From the NCBI GenBank assembly GCA_905182995.1, contig CAJJDP010000014.1, positions 8,856 through 72,855 on the forward strand: a stretch of DNA of 64,000 nucleotides, in the 5' to 3' direction. Of this stretch, positions 12,715 through 24,485 are shown piece by piece (the first letter of the stretch is position 1; every line of letters starts with the position of its first letter). Position numbers and translations under genes: made by a program. Origin of the DNA: Paramecium octaurelia (taxonomy: Eukaryota; Ciliophora; Oligohymenophorea; Peniculida; Parameciidae). The notes under the pieces were generated by a model. The model worked only from the letters and a program-made list of their open reading frames with translations, did not search any database and had not been told where the DNA came from.

Positions 12715-13942
12715 ATGAATAGAGATTTAAGATTCAATGGGCTACAATAGACAGTTAAAGGAAATATTAAAGTAAAAGATGTGAAATTTTTATTGGCTCA
12801 AAAGGCCGATACATTTCCATAATTATTAGTGGCATTTACAAAATTTGGTATATTGGAGGATGAAACTGAATTATTTAAAATATATGATAACATATATGTA
12901 TATTCAATAGGGTATTTAATTGAAAAGTAAATTTACAATATTCAATATCATACATAGATTAAAAAGTGATGTCTATAATAAGAAATCTAATCCCAATAAT
13001 AATTCAATATAATTGAGCACAATAATTAGGTCTTTTAAGGATAGGAAGTCATTTAATGAAATTGATCACACATTTGATTAAAGATAATATAATAGCGTAG
13101 ATACAAATTTTTGTTAGAAAAAATATAAAAATGGCATTGATTATGTTTAAGAATAAATAAAAAAATAAATGTAAAAAGATCAAAATTAGACAAAGGAATG
13201 CAATAATACTAGCAACATACATTATTATTGCCAAATCCAGAAAACTGAAGAATCTATAGTATACATAATATTATAATATTAAGAAACCTTACGAAGAAGT
13301 AAGAAACTCAAAAAGTTCAATTCCCCATTAATAATAACAAGGCTCAAGGATATATTATAATTTAAATTCACCTGCTAGGGAATTATAGAAATAAATTCAA
13401 AAATATCAGGATATAATTGAATAAAAAGAGTACTAGATTAAACAATTAGAGTAAATAAATTAATCTTCTGCTTTAAAATTGTAAATATAGTATTAATAAA
13501 TTGAAAATCAAGATAAGTATATCATAAGATTAAAACAATAAGAGCTTAAATATGTTAAATTATTAGTAAGAATTTGTTTTATAAAAGGGAACCATCTCTG
13601 AGTATTTATAAAAAATAATTGGTTAAATATAATAAAAATTAGAAAGGTAAATTATGATTTAATTTCCATAGAAAATAAAAATAATAATTAGAAAAGGAAA
13701 AAAGTTCAACTGATTTTTTAACAAGATAGATTTAATCTGCTAGAGCAGACTATAAGATAAAGATCAAATAATAATAACTTTTCATTTCTAATTAAAAATT
13801 AGACTAAATATTTAGTGCAAAATTGATAGATTTGTAAAATTAATTAACAGAAACAATTTTGCTTAATCAATCCATTGATGATTTGGTATAAGATGCAGAA
13901 TTCTTAGAGTTGGATAGTAGTTTCCGATTTGATTTTGAATGA
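12715..13942 (+). CDS. Coiled-coil protein, function unknown
   Basis: Starts MNRDLRFNGLQQTVKGNIKV at 12715 and ends LDSSFRFDFE before TGA at 13940-13942. Introns of 31 nt (12929-12959), 25 nt (13259-13283), 22 nt and 25 nt keep the frame open. The first 90 residues may be globular. The rest is Gln- and Lys-rich helix (YVQEQIKKQMQKDQNQ, ELQKQIQKYQDIIEQKEYQI, ENQDKYIIRLKQQELKYVKLL). No known domain was recognised. A possible minus-strand gene overlaps its last 76 bases. Confidence 0.75.
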
Positions 13943-14210
13943 TTTGCAATAATTTTGTAAGCATAATCTAATGACATTTCAATCAATTTCAGATTACAAT
14001 TCAAATAAGAATAAATTCTAACTTTCTAGTTAGTCACAAAGTTATTAATTTCCATAAAATTAATTCTTTAATCTCCAAGTCCTTCATAATTTACCTGTTG
14101 GATAAATTATTTTACATTTATGGGAAAAGTAAGCATTATCAACTGCGAAATAAAAAATCCCAATTACATTTGTTTTCAATTCTATTTCTAAGAATCATTT
14201 CCATCTTCAT
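13867..14210 (-). CDS. Possible small hypothetical gene, convergent with the coiled-coil gene
   Basis: From the ATG at 14210 (MKMEMILRNRIENK) two canonical introns, GTAATT...CGCAG (25 nt) and GTAAAT...TGGAG (22 nt), keep a frame open for about 95 codons to a TGA at 13869-13867. The middle reads ATDFMEINN-like and YSYLNCNLKLIEMSLDYAYK. The last 76 bases lie antisense to the end of the plus-strand gene. Protein-like composition and two Paramecium-type introns favour a real gene. The short length, the overlap and the lack of any recognised family argue against it. Confidence 0.3.
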
Positions 14211-14409
14211 AATTTAATTTTCAATCAATTTATCTTTTTTACTAACATTACTTACTTGAAATTAAATAAAAATATGGAAAAACTATTAAGTTTGTGAAAT
14301 TCTTATCGAAGATTGCAACAAAGCTCCCCAAATTCAATTATTTTTAAATTGTATATACTCTGCTATATAAATTTCCTATTTTTATAATTAATAATATAAT
14401 TCACTCCAT

Positions 14410-15350
14410 ATGTAACAGAATTATGCAAATTTCATAATCAGAGATGCTTAGATTGAAAAATTCTTTAACACTTTCAAAAAGGAGCCCTTAGGTTCTGGAA
14501 GGAATTCTATAGTCTATTTGACTCAGCATAGCGTTTCAAGTGTTTATTTTGCATTGAAAGAACCAAGAAAAGATCAATTGTCCTAATAATCGATTATCGT
14601 ACAATAATTATGATATGTAGTCTTTGTAATCAGAATGAAATTAATATTTTCATCAAGTTTTGGCAAAATAATAACTAGGAATTTCCGCGGTGTGTGCCAT
14701 ACATGGAAAAATTTTCGGAAACTCATCAAATTTTAATGGAATATATGAAAAATGGTTCATTATTAGATATTTTATTGACAAGTGGAAAATTTGCCGAAAA
14801 ATTCGCTCGTTTAATCGCAATTAATTTATACAATCAAATAGGGCTTATGCATAGAAATGGAGTAGTACATTTTGATTTAAAACCTGATAATATTATGTTT
14901 AATGAAAATATGATGCTAAAGATATGTGATTTCGGATTTGCAAATTAACCTATAGGCTTTACACAAGGATATGCTCCCCCAGAATAAATTTAAAAGAACA
15001 TTATTGATGCTGAAAAATGCGATGTTTTTGCTTATGGAGTAATACTATTTATAATTGTCATGGGATTTCCTCCCTTTTAACATTATCAAGATAATTGGTA
15101 CAAAATGATTTCAAATTAATAATGGGATTAATTTTGGAGCAAAATTAAATAAAATGGAAAGACAGAGCCCTCAGACTAGTTTAAAGATTTAATAACAAAA
15201 GTCATTGAGGTTGATGTGAATAGAAGATATAATATGCAAAACATTTCCACTGCAGAGTGGTTTTCTTTAGAAAAAGTTTCAGATTAAGAATGTACAATGG
15301 AATTAATTAAAAGGATTAACTTGAGGTAGGTAGGGTATTATAAATATTGA
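14410..15350 (+). CDS. Small serine/threonine protein kinase, non-RD type
   Basis: The kinase domain makes up nearly the whole protein of about 300 residues. Visible in order: glycine loop LGSGRNSIVYL, beta3 lysine in YFALKEP, helix C region EINIFIKF, catalytic loop VVHFDLKPDN, magnesium loop ICDFGFAN, APPE in place of APE, and DVFAYGVILFIIVMGFPPF of the helix F-G region. The usual HRD is HFD, so it lacks the arginine that links activation-loop phosphorylation to activity, although the catalytic Asp, Lys and Asn are present. One intron of 35 nt (near 14598-14632) joins the N-lobe. Substrate unknown. Intact and probably active. Confidence 0.85.
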
Positions 15351-15458
15351 CTCTTGATTTTAAGTCATTCATATTTCACATTAAGTTTTAGTTATAAAAT
15401 TAGTTATTGTGTGCTGCATAGTTTAGTCAGCAACAATACAATCATTCCATATTATTTA

Positions 15459-16277
15459 ATGTTTATTATTCAATTAAATTATAAAATATTGTAGTTAATT
15501 TATAATTGCTTCTAGTCTATAAAAAATCAAATTTATTTAATCGACATTAAAATATAGAGAGATTTATTTTTAACATCTGGCAACAAACTAATGAAATCAA
15601 ATTCCTAAATCTATTTAATTTTATTACATCATTGCTTTATAATATTTCAACTTTTCCTGCAATTTCTTAAGAGAGGTTTATTGAATTTAGTTACTGCATT
15701 TCTAAAGATATAACATTTAGAGCTTGTATTTATCTTCTACAAGTTTAAAAAAATAGCAAAGCACAATCAGGAAATTATAAAATGGTACAGCAGATAAGAT
15801 TATCCTACATTCTCTCATTAATTATTTCTTCTAATTAATCTTAACTTACACTATCAACCACTAAAATTTATAGAAAATAAGTACACTGAATTTCAATAGT
15901 ATTATTCATCGCTTGTCTTGGATTCAATTTCTTATATAAAATTAAAATTTAGTTTCTGTTCTCAAGAATAATCCCAACTATTTTTTTGTCAGGCTATCTA
16001 GAATAAGGCAATGTAAATACCCAATAAAATCTTTAATATCCATATACAATTTGTGAAAATTACTGTTACTGATTACCTATTCACTTATTAATGTATCTGT
16101 GATGTCATTCTATTCAAAGCATATTATCAATTAATTTGGATTTAAGGGGTTAGTTATGATCTGATCTATTCCCATATGATTTGTTTTTAAAAATTATCTA
16201 AGTTCTCCTCTCTATAATAATATAAATTAATTGTTCTAATTGATATGTTAGTAGGATTAGTTGTCACTTCTTATTGA
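15459..16277 (+). CDS. Doubtful hydrophobic ORF
   Basis: Under the ciliate code 272 codons are open from ATG 15459 to TGA 16275-16277 without an intron. For DNA of this composition a TGA is expected about every 50 codons, so the run is unusually long. The product is rich in Ile, Leu, Phe and Gln, with possible membrane helices (HHCFIIFQLFLQFLKRGLL, YKLIVLIDMLVGLVVTSY). No family was recognised. A second frame in the same DNA is open for about 100 codons, and no typical intron helps either one. It may be a real membrane protein, a relic, or chance. Confidence 0.3.
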
Positions 16278-16838
16278 TTGATTTCCCTATTTACTAGAGA
16301 TTTATGAATGTTTCAACAAACTATATCTTGGTTATTAAACCTCAACGTGCTAACTCTTTGTTGATTATGATTAAATTTGCCTTTGATAATTAAATTCATT
16401 TGACTGCTTTAGAATAGGCCTTTAAGAATATGATAGTTATTCTAATATTCTTCGTTTATCTCTTTCTCGATCTAAGCACCCACCCATATTGTTATAAAAT
16501 ATAAAGAAATAATTAATGAAACTTGAAATTAAATAATATATATAACTTCATGGGAATAGGGGATAACATTATTATATTTCTAAGCATGAATTGTCATTTT
16601 TTTAAATATACATACAAAATTTGTCATCAAACATAGACTTTAATTCTTTAACCAAAAACGTTAAACAAAATTCTGAACTTTTCTTATGCTTGACATAGTT
16701 ACAGCAGTTTAAAAGGCTTAAGGCTGATAAAATATGAGACTTATTCTGATAAATAAGAACAAATGGTAAGTAATAATTATTAGCTAAAATTTTAAGATTA
16801 ATAAAATTAAATTTTTGTTTCCATACACAATTCAGGTT
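16278..16838. other. Non-coding stretch upstream of the TBC gene
   Basis: AT-rich DNA with TGA codons in all frames. It should hold the promoter of the TBC gene, but no motif was recognised. Confidence 0.35.
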
Positions 16839-18050
16839 ATGGATAGTTTATTTAGTTTAGAGTATTTAATCCAATAATTAAATACTAAACCTATCGCTGG
16901 AAATACAAGGAGCAGCATTGAGAAATTTTTGGAAATTTTAGACAAACCTAAGATTAATTTAAATGAATTAAAAAAGTTATCTAATTAAGGTGTGCCAGAT
17001 GATATAAAGGGTTTAAGATCACTTGTTTGGAAATTATTGCTAGGTTACCTACCAACGGATAGAACAAAATGGAACTCGACAATTAAAACTAATATTGAGA
17101 TTTATGAATAATTTTGCAATGATCTGATTAAGTCAAAATTGCAAAAACAAATGACTGAATCAAATGAATATGAAGATCAAGAAATATAATAATCAAAAAA
17201 ATAAGATCATCCACTAAGCAAATCTTTGTAATCTATTTGGAAAAGCTTTTTTGATGATCAAGTAATTTGGGAAGAAGTGGAAAAAGACACAGTTAGAACA
17301 AGGGCAGAATTGTCATTCTTTGTTTCACCAACATAAATTCCAAATAAGTATCCTGTATACTTCAGGACTTAATGTCGGAGAGAAAGGAGATTGGCAAAAG
17401 ATTATGAACATCGACATTACGATGTACTCACAAGAATATTGTTTATATATGCAAAGCTGAATCCAGCAATCAGATACGTGGTATCAAATTTATGTATTTA
17501 AGCAAGGAATGAATGAATTACTTGCACCTTTATATTATGTTTTCTATAGCGATACAAACGAATTATTTTTATAATCTGTTGAAAGTGACGCATTCTTCTG
17601 TTTTACAATATTGATGTCAGATGCTAAAGATAGGTATATGATATTGCTAATTTCAAACATAGTTTTTTACGAGCACTTGATGACTCATAAGACGGAATTA
17701 AATCTAAAATGAATAATTTAAACACGTTATTACGAATTCACGAGATTGAAATATGGGATAATTTATAGAAATAAGGGATTCATCCTTAATTTTATAGTTT
17801 AAGATGGATTATGCTATATTTAACATAAGAATTTGAATTGCATAGTGTTTTTATTTTATGGGATAGTCTTTTGAGCCATTCAAATAAAAATGAATATTTA
17901 CTGTTTTTATGTCTGAGCATAATAAAAGAATTAAAACCTTCTTTATTATAAGATGATTTTACAGACATTATGGAGGGTTTGTAATAGGTAGGTAAAATTT
18001 AGGTGGAAAAGATTTTATAAATAGCCTCCCAGATTTATCAGCATAATTGA
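16839..18050 (+). CDS. TBC-domain Rab GTPase-activating protein (TBC1D13-like)
   Basis: Rab-GAPs switch off Rab GTPases in membrane traffic. After a short N-terminal helix (LNELKKLSNQGVPDDIKGLRSLVWKLLLGYLP) the TBC signature residues are all visible: the arginine-finger motif VEKDTVRTRAELSFF (I/VxxDxxR) and the glutamine-finger motif RYVQGMNE (YxQ). Further on are FLRALDDSQDGI, LRWIMLYLTQEF and VFILWDSLLSH, as in TBC1D13. Introns of 22 nt (inside RYV/QGMNE) and 29 nt (before FLRAL) are canonical. About 385 residues, close to the human protein. It ends IASQIYQHN. Both catalytic fingers are present, so it is probably active. Confidence 0.92.
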
Positions 18051-18887
18051 GTAGTTTATAAGTATTTATTTTATTAACAGTAATTTTTTATTATTTATAT
18101 CAATTCCAATTAAAAGGATTTACAAGTATATGGAAATGGTTCTTCTGAAAGACATTTTACCAATTTAAACTATTTACCTCTCCGTTAATTGAAAAAAAAG
18201 TTGAGCAATAATGAATTTTCAAAGGGTTCAATCAAGAGATCATCAAAATTATGAAGCAATTAAATAAATAATAAAGATACATAATCAGCCACTAAAGACT
18301 AAGATAAAATAAGAAATAGTCTTGAATTCTATAATTATTTATTAAATACAATAAATTAAAATAATAATAAAGATACAAATTTAGATTTATTATGTTCTTT
18401 AAAACGTAAATATATTCTAACAAATGCACTGTGTACATAGATATATAAGATTTTTATTTCATAATTCTAAATTTAATAAGAGTCTTTAAGCAATAAAATA
18501 TTAATAAGTTATAATTTATAAACGTATTCTATTTTGAATAAGTATTCCAAGTAACAGCGTAAATCCAAAAATTATTAGGGCTTGGAAATAAAAAGTATAA
18601 AACTTTTATATGCTTTTTAGTTAAGGGGGTATATTTAATTATAAATTTATTATTAATTAAGTTCTTTATTATTTGATAAAGGTGAATTCATTGACGAATG
18701 TGTTAAAATTGATGAAAAATGAAGTGTGTTCCATTGTGCTGCACTATTTTGGAAGCATTTTAGTCATTTTTTATGAAGAACATCCAATCAAATGACAGAT
18801 ATACGATTATCCTTAATCAGCCAATCAAATTGAGAATTTTTATTTAAAAAATAGCGCTTGGGTTTTAAGTTTAAAATATTAATTATA
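18051..18887. other. Gap between TBC gene and H2B with a TGA-poor frame
   Basis: The frame of the TBC gene stays largely open after its stop: about 18113-18255 and 18259-18720 contain only one TGA, and the peptide is Lys/Asn/Gln-rich (SERHFTNLNYLPLRQLKKKL). No ATG or intron makes it a gene, so it may be a relic of a longer TBC tail. The last 160 bases should hold the H2B promoter. Confidence 0.3.
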
Positions 18888-19262
18888 ATGGCTCCATCAA
18901 AATCACCAAAAGCAGAAGCAAAAAAGACAGTTAAGACAGTTAAGACTAAAAAATCAACCGATGACAAGAAAAAGGCAAGAAGAAGATAAGAAACCTTTGC
19001 CTTATATATTTACAAAGTTTTAAGATAAGTACATCCAGAAATTGGTGTATCAAGAAAAGCTATGAACATTATGAATTCATTCATTAATGATATTTTCGAT
19101 AGAATTGCTCTTGAAGCCAGCAAATTAGTCAGATTCAACAAAAGAAGAACTCTTAGCTCAAGGGAAATTTAAACTGCTGTCAAATTATTACTTCCAGGAG
19201 AATTGGCCAGACATGCTATTTCTGAAGGAACAAAAGCTGTTACCAAATACACAAGTGGCTGA
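18888..19262 (+). CDS. H2B: Core histone H2B
   Basis: Nucleosome core histone of 124 residues in one exon. The Lys-rich N-terminal tail ([19 protein letters not shown]) is followed by the histone fold: [61 protein letters not shown] and [20 protein letters not shown], ending KAVTKYTSG. The C-terminal lysine that is ubiquitinated in other eukaryotes is at the expected place (AVTKYT). Two TAG/TAA-type glutamine codons inside (RRQETF, REIQTA) confirm the genetic code. No other histone gene lies in the window. Confidence 0.98.
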
Positions 19263-20399
19263 TTATATAAGTTTAATTAAGTTCAGATATAAAATAGCTT
19301 CTTCCTAATTTTAACAATCCTTTTTATTTTTGTTAAATTATTTTAATGATTTTATTTAATAGAATCTACTCCTTATATTAATTCTTACCAAATATCTTCA
19401 TGAAATACAATAAATTTCTCGGGAAAAGCAGAATCACATCTCAAGCTCAACACATCAATTCTTAATGATAATGTCATATAATTAATTCAAATTTTGAATC
19501 ATCGAATATTATAGTATTAGAGCTACTTTGTTATTGAGTTAAAACATAGAATAGAAAATACTATTTGGGAAATATGAAGAAATATATTTGAGTGTTAGGG
19601 TATGAATGAATTATGAATTGAATTTTATGTAAAATTTATTTCCAAACCTACTAATAGCCATTTCATTCAAAGAAATGGCTACTTACGAATTTGGAATGCA
19701 GTTTGCTTTGTAATTAAATCAAGTATTTCATGTCCATGATTTGGTCATCAAATTATCACAAATTTAATTATTTTAATTATTAGAATCTAAATCGATAAAA
19801 ATGTCAGATTTAATTTTATCATGAATTTAATCTTGATATATTTAATCATCAATCTCATAATCTTATGCAAGCATTACCTTTTATAGAAAATAACATCGAC
19901 TTTTAGAATCATATAATCAACTTTCAAAACTCAACATAAATTTAAACATAATTTAATATTTGTAATCATTTTCAAATCGCTGATGAGTTTCAACAATATT
20001 CAAGCAGAACATAATTATAAAGTTATTTATTTTGTCAATGACAATTTATGTAAGAAAGTCTTTTTTCTATTTTCTATTAATTTTTCATTAAAACTAATGG
20101 AAATTTGAATTTTTATTTGTTTATCAATATTTGAAAGTAAAACAATTTATTCTGGCAATAATATATAATTAATATTTTTGTCATGTGACATTTTACTATG
20201 TTGTTTAGATTAATATTTAATTAGGATAATTGTAATAGACTTTTAAAGGAAGGATAAAGATATGATTTGAAAGCAGGTAGTTATTAACCTTATTTATCAA
20301 GCTTGCATAGTCAAAAATGTTTCAAATGGTAATTATCAAAAAGTATAATGAGTAAGTCAGATGATTTTACATGAGGATATGTTAATTAAAACAAATATA
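19263..20399. other. 1.1-kb non-coding stretch
   Basis: Very AT-rich, with no frame that stays open. The only structure noticed is the perfect hairpin at 19655-19681. It holds the 3' flank of H2B and the promoter side of the carboxypeptidase-like gene. Confidence 0.4.
19655..19681. repeat. Perfect inverted repeat, 10-bp stem and 7-nt loop
   Basis: TAGCCATTTC, then the loop ATTCAAA, then GAAATGGCTA. The arms are perfectly complementary and richer in GC than the surrounding DNA. It lies 393 bp after the H2B stop. It is not the canonical histone 3' stem-loop (GGCTCTTTTCAGAGCC type). Function unknown. Confidence 0.6.
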
Positions 20400-21611
20400 A
20401 TGTTTATTTATTTATAATTAATTTTCAGTTTAACTAGAACTTTAATTGTTAAGAATGATGTGACCTCCTTCTACTAAGATATGATCCAAAAAAAAATATC
20501 ATTTTTATGTGAATCTGGAAGGTTGACATTTGATAATGGGTTTTACACATACTAGATATTTTTGAAAGAAAATCACACAGATTACACTAATTTTACAGAT
20601 GCCGATCAGTTATGGATAATGTTAACTAATAATGGTTGCTCATCTATAATGCATGCTTATGATAAATACGGCCCATTCATTTATTAAAATAAACAGCTTG
20701 ACTTGCACCCCTACTCTTATAATAAATTTATAAATTTATTATATATAGATCAGCCCTTTGGAGTAGGCATTTCTGAGGGTTTTGGAGAAAGGAATGATAA
20801 TGCTATAAAGATTTTGGAGTTTATTGAAGAATTCTTAGTGAACAATGGTATACCAAATATGAAAATAATGTTATATGGAAAGGAGTATGTGTCATAGCTA
20901 TTCTCAAAAATTATTGAGAATTCGATAGGATATAATCTAAATATAGAAGGCATCATCCTTGAAAATGCTTGGGTTAGCCCAATTCATTAGATTGGATATT
21001 ATGGATCTTTTTTGTATTAATTAGGATTAATAGATGATTAAAGAAGAGATGAAATCTATTATAATACAACACAAATTTAGGTCTAATTATTAAATTAGAA
21101 TTTTACAAATATAACTTAACTGAAAACTTTAGTAAATCAAAGCCAAAGTGAACTTAAATTAATAGAGGATGATAGAAATAACAATTTAGAGGATATTACT
21201 CAATTCATCAATGATCATTCCTTCAAACTATTCGATATCAATAAAGATGATTATTAGTTCTGTAATGATACCCAACATGAGAAGGCTTAACAATAACTGC
21301 TAATTTCCACTTTATTTGAAATAGAGATGATATTAAATAGATAAAAAAAAGTAATTGTTCTAGTGAAACAAATATAATTCACAGTAACAACTCCAGGCAT
21401 AGTAACTTGGGTTAATTAATTAAGATGGCAGCATATAACAAAATGGAGAATGAGTGAGAAGAAATTTATACAAGAAGAATATTATGATAAAGCATAAAAT
21501 TTCACCAAAAATAAAACAGTTGGATATATCAAGTAATTTGATAAATTAAAATATATTGTGGCTTACGATGAGTTATTCAAATTATTGAATTAAATTATTA
21601 TTGATAATTGA
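20400..21611 (+). CDS. Serine carboxypeptidase-like protein (S10), catalytic residues missing
   Basis: S10 enzymes are secreted or lysosomal exopeptidases. The start MFIYLQLIFSLTRTLIV looks like a signal peptide. Family blocks are clear: LTNNGCSSIMHAYDKYGPF (substrate-binding GGPGCSS...GPF block) and LLYIDQPFGVGIS. But the nucleophile motif GESYAG is replaced by GKEYVSQLF, so the Ser is Glu. The C-terminal Asp motif (YNGDxD) reads LVKQIQFTVTTPG and the His motif (AGHMVP) reads IVAYDELF. All three triad residues therefore seem lost. Single exon, 403 residues, several N-glycosylation sites (NHT, NFT, NTT, NIT). Probably a non-catalytic binding protein. The MORN gene begins 17 nt after its stop. 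Confidence 0.85.
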
Positions 21612-21627
21612 TTATAAAATAAACTAT

Positions 21628-22641
21628 ATGGGTCTATGTTCAACTTATTGTTGTAAGAAAGATGATACAAAGACAGTAGAAAAGTAAATAATAACTGAGG
21701 TTAACCTTGCCTTAACAACAGAAGATCAAAAAGCAACTGAGATACAAGAGAAAATAACTTCAATTATTAAAATATAAGCTCATTACAGAGGTCATTCTGT
21801 TAGGAAAAAAATGAAGAAAACAGCTAATACTCAATAAAATAAGGAAAGTTCGCTTTCTAATAGAATTTGCATTCTCGAAGCTCTAAAAGTAGAGGATTAA
21901 TTAAGAATTTAAGAAACTGAAAAAAGCTTAGAACCGATATAAATGTCTGAAATAGAAATGGTTGACGGAAGCAAGTACGAAGGATAGTGGATGAAAGGAT
22001 AAAGATGGGGGTATGGAAGGCATAAATGGGCTGATGGTTCTGTTTATGAAGGTGAGTGGAAGCATAATTTAGCTTGGGGAAGAGGTAAACTAATACATGC
22101 AGACGGAGATGAATATGAGGGAGAGTGGTAGAGAGATTAGGCAGATGGTTTTGGTATATATATTCACTCAAATGGGGCTCGTTATGAAGGATAATGGAAA
22201 GATGATTAACAGAACGGGAAAGGAGCAGAAATTTGGAAAGATGGATCTAAATACAATGGAGAGTATAAAGGAGGGTAGAAGCATGGATATGGACATATAT
22301 ATTTTGCAGATGGATCATCTTACGTTGGATAATTTTTTGAAAATTAGATACATGGAGAAGGGGAATATGTTTGGTTCGATGGAAAATCCTATAATGGCCA
22401 ATGGAAGAATAATTAAATGGATGGAAAGGGTACTATGATTTGGGCAGATGGTAAAAAATACGAAGGAGAATATTTAAATGATCAAAAGCACGGATATGGT
22501 AAATTCTATTGGGAGGATGGACGTTACTATTCAGGATAATGGTTGAATGGAAAATAGGATGGGGAAGGCGAATACACTGCAGCCACAGGTGAAAATAGAA
22601 AAGGGTATTGGGAACAAGGAAAAAGGATAAAATGGTTATGA
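21628..22641 (+). CDS. IQ motif and MORN-repeat protein with myristoylation-type N-terminus
   Basis: MORN repeats tether proteins to membranes or the cytoskeleton in ciliates. The start [11 protein letters not shown] has Gly2 plus nearby Cys, a typical myristoyl/palmitoyl signal. An IQ motif ([14 protein letters not shown]) at about residues 52-65 should bind calmodulin. From about residue 110 there are eight or so MORN units, for example [63 protein letters not shown] and YSGQWLNGKQDGEGEY. Single exon, 337 residues. A membrane-anchored calcium/calmodulin-responsive scaffold is a reasonable inference. Confidence 0.9.
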
Positions 22642-22712
22642 AATTACCCAATTCTCAAGATAAATTTTGATTTTCTTATTTTTTCTAACTAACTGTTTAT
22701 AAAATATATTTA

Positions 22713-24255
22713 ATGAAGATAAACTCTGCCAGCCAATAAAAATTAGCTAATCCAAGGCCATAAACTTCAACGCAAAAAACAGGCTCATCTCCAATAAAGA
22801 ACAATAAGTATGTTGTATCGGGATGATGTTAGATATTTGGTTTCATCAAGTATATCCACAGCACCTAAAATTGATAATAAAATACTAAAGTCAATAGCAA
22901 TATCTCATGATTTCACTTCGTCAAATAAATCTGGAACTAATTCCTACATCAACAATTAATAATAGGATAAAAAATAAAATTTTCGCAACTAATTCATACT
23001 TGATATTAATGAAGCAAATTCGAAAAAAAATAGACCTTCTTCAAGACTATAAGTGCAGCGATTAGTCAAAAATAATAAATTAGATAATAATCTTAAGTAT
23101 CATGAAAATTTGATTCAAAAGCAATTCCAAAAATTATTAGGCCTCCAAAAACAGAGTTAAAATCTACATAAATCTCCTCCTCAAATACATTATAGAGCTA
23201 TGAGTAACGGAGATCTTAAACCTACAAGTGATGTTGCAAATAAATTAGTTGAGTATATAAAAAAATAATCTGCTATACAGATTAAGGGTTATAGATCAAT
23301 ATCAAATCCAGATATCATTCAAACAGATAGAAGGCTTATCTCAAAATTTGCAGTTAAGTATGTATTCCAATTAATGTTATTAGAACTCAAGCCGGATTGC
23401 TATATACAAAATAAGAGAAGGTAAATCAGGATTCTTATGCAATTCATGAAAGAATAGGAGATATCAATAATTCATATTTGTTATAAGTTTCAGATGGACA
23501 TGGTGTGAATGGACATGAAGTTGCATAATTCGTTTAAGAAAGATTACCAAATATTATTGATTAATTATTGAAATCTCATAAATTGGGTAAGAAGGATTAA
23601 GATATGATGATATAAGTGATATTAAGATAAGCATTTGAAAGAACAACGAAAGAATTATATAAATCAGGAATTGACATCACTTATAGTGGAGCTACAACTG
23701 TGTGCTTATTAGTTATTAAGCATACTGGTTGGTGTGCTAATATTGGAGATTCAAGAGCTATTATTGGAAGGCAGAAGGATGGATTACATGTGATTGAACT
23801 TTCGCATGATTAAAAGCCTGATTTACCTAAAGAGGAGAAAAGAATAGTGCAAAATGGCGGAAGAGTTTAGGCATATTCCGATGAAGAAGGAAATCCTATT
23901 GGTCCTGCAAGAGTTTGGTTAAAAAATGAAAATGTCCCAGGGTTGGCCATGTCTCGAAGTTTTGGAGATTATGTCGCCGCTTAAGTAGGTGTAATCTCGA
24001 TTCCAGAAATAATTAAACATACATTTTAAAATGACAAATTCCTTATTATTGCATCTGATGGAATTTGGGAGTATCTATAATATATATTCTAGATTTCTCG
24101 ATAATTAATGGATTATAGACACAGTTTTTGGTTATTATTTGAAAAATGATGCTGAAGGAGCTGTAGATAAATTAGTGAAAGAAGCTACAGAATCATGGAA
24201 AAAGGAAGAAGAAATTATAGATGATATCACTTGTATAGTTGCCTTTTTAAATTGA
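22713..24255 (+). CDS. Protein phosphatase 2C (PPM family)
   Basis: Metal-dependent Ser/Thr phosphatase. A low-complexity N-terminal region of about 210 residues is followed by the PP2C domain: KVNQDSYAI, LLQVSDGHGVNGHEVA (metal-binding DGHG), SGATTVCLLVI, WCANIGDSRAII (GDSR), LSHDQKPDLPKEEKRI, NGGRV, LAMSRSFGDYVA (SR.fGD), IIASDGIWEFL (SDG.We) and IIDDITCIVAFL (DD.T). The metal-binding aspartates are all present, so it should be active. Introns of 25 nt (near 22808), about 26 nt (near 23358) and 22 nt (within WE/FLDNQ, near 24070) are needed; without the last one the gene would look frameshifted. Confidence 0.93.
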
Positions 24256-24485
24256 TTTAAATCGTAATCTTATTTTCTGATGTTCTATCATTAAATCAAA
24301 TTCCTTAATATTACGATATAAATTGATCTTAATTTAAATTAATTATTTACAAAATAAATAATTTGATTATGAACAAAAAATATATTTAAAGGAAATCAAA
24401 AATTTCAGATGTTATTTAATTAAATAAGTAATAAATGTATGAAAATTTAAAGATAAGATAATCCTAATATATTTATGATAGATCA

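Noticed and set aside
13049..13234. Minus-strand hydrophobic ORF in standard code
   Set aside because: It is antisense to the coiled-coil gene 12715-13942, whose frame with introns is convincing; Lys/Asn codons read backwards give Phe/Leu/Ile.
22097..22438. Plus-strand ORF and two minus-strand ORFs over the MORN gene
   Set aside because: They are shadows of the MORN repeats in other frames; only the ciliate-code frame 21628-22641 gives the repeated YEG.W..G.G motif.
24070..24092. Apparent frameshift in the PP2C gene
   Set aside because: A 22-nt GTATCT...TCTAG intron restores WEFLDNQ and the conserved DD.T end, so the gene is intact.
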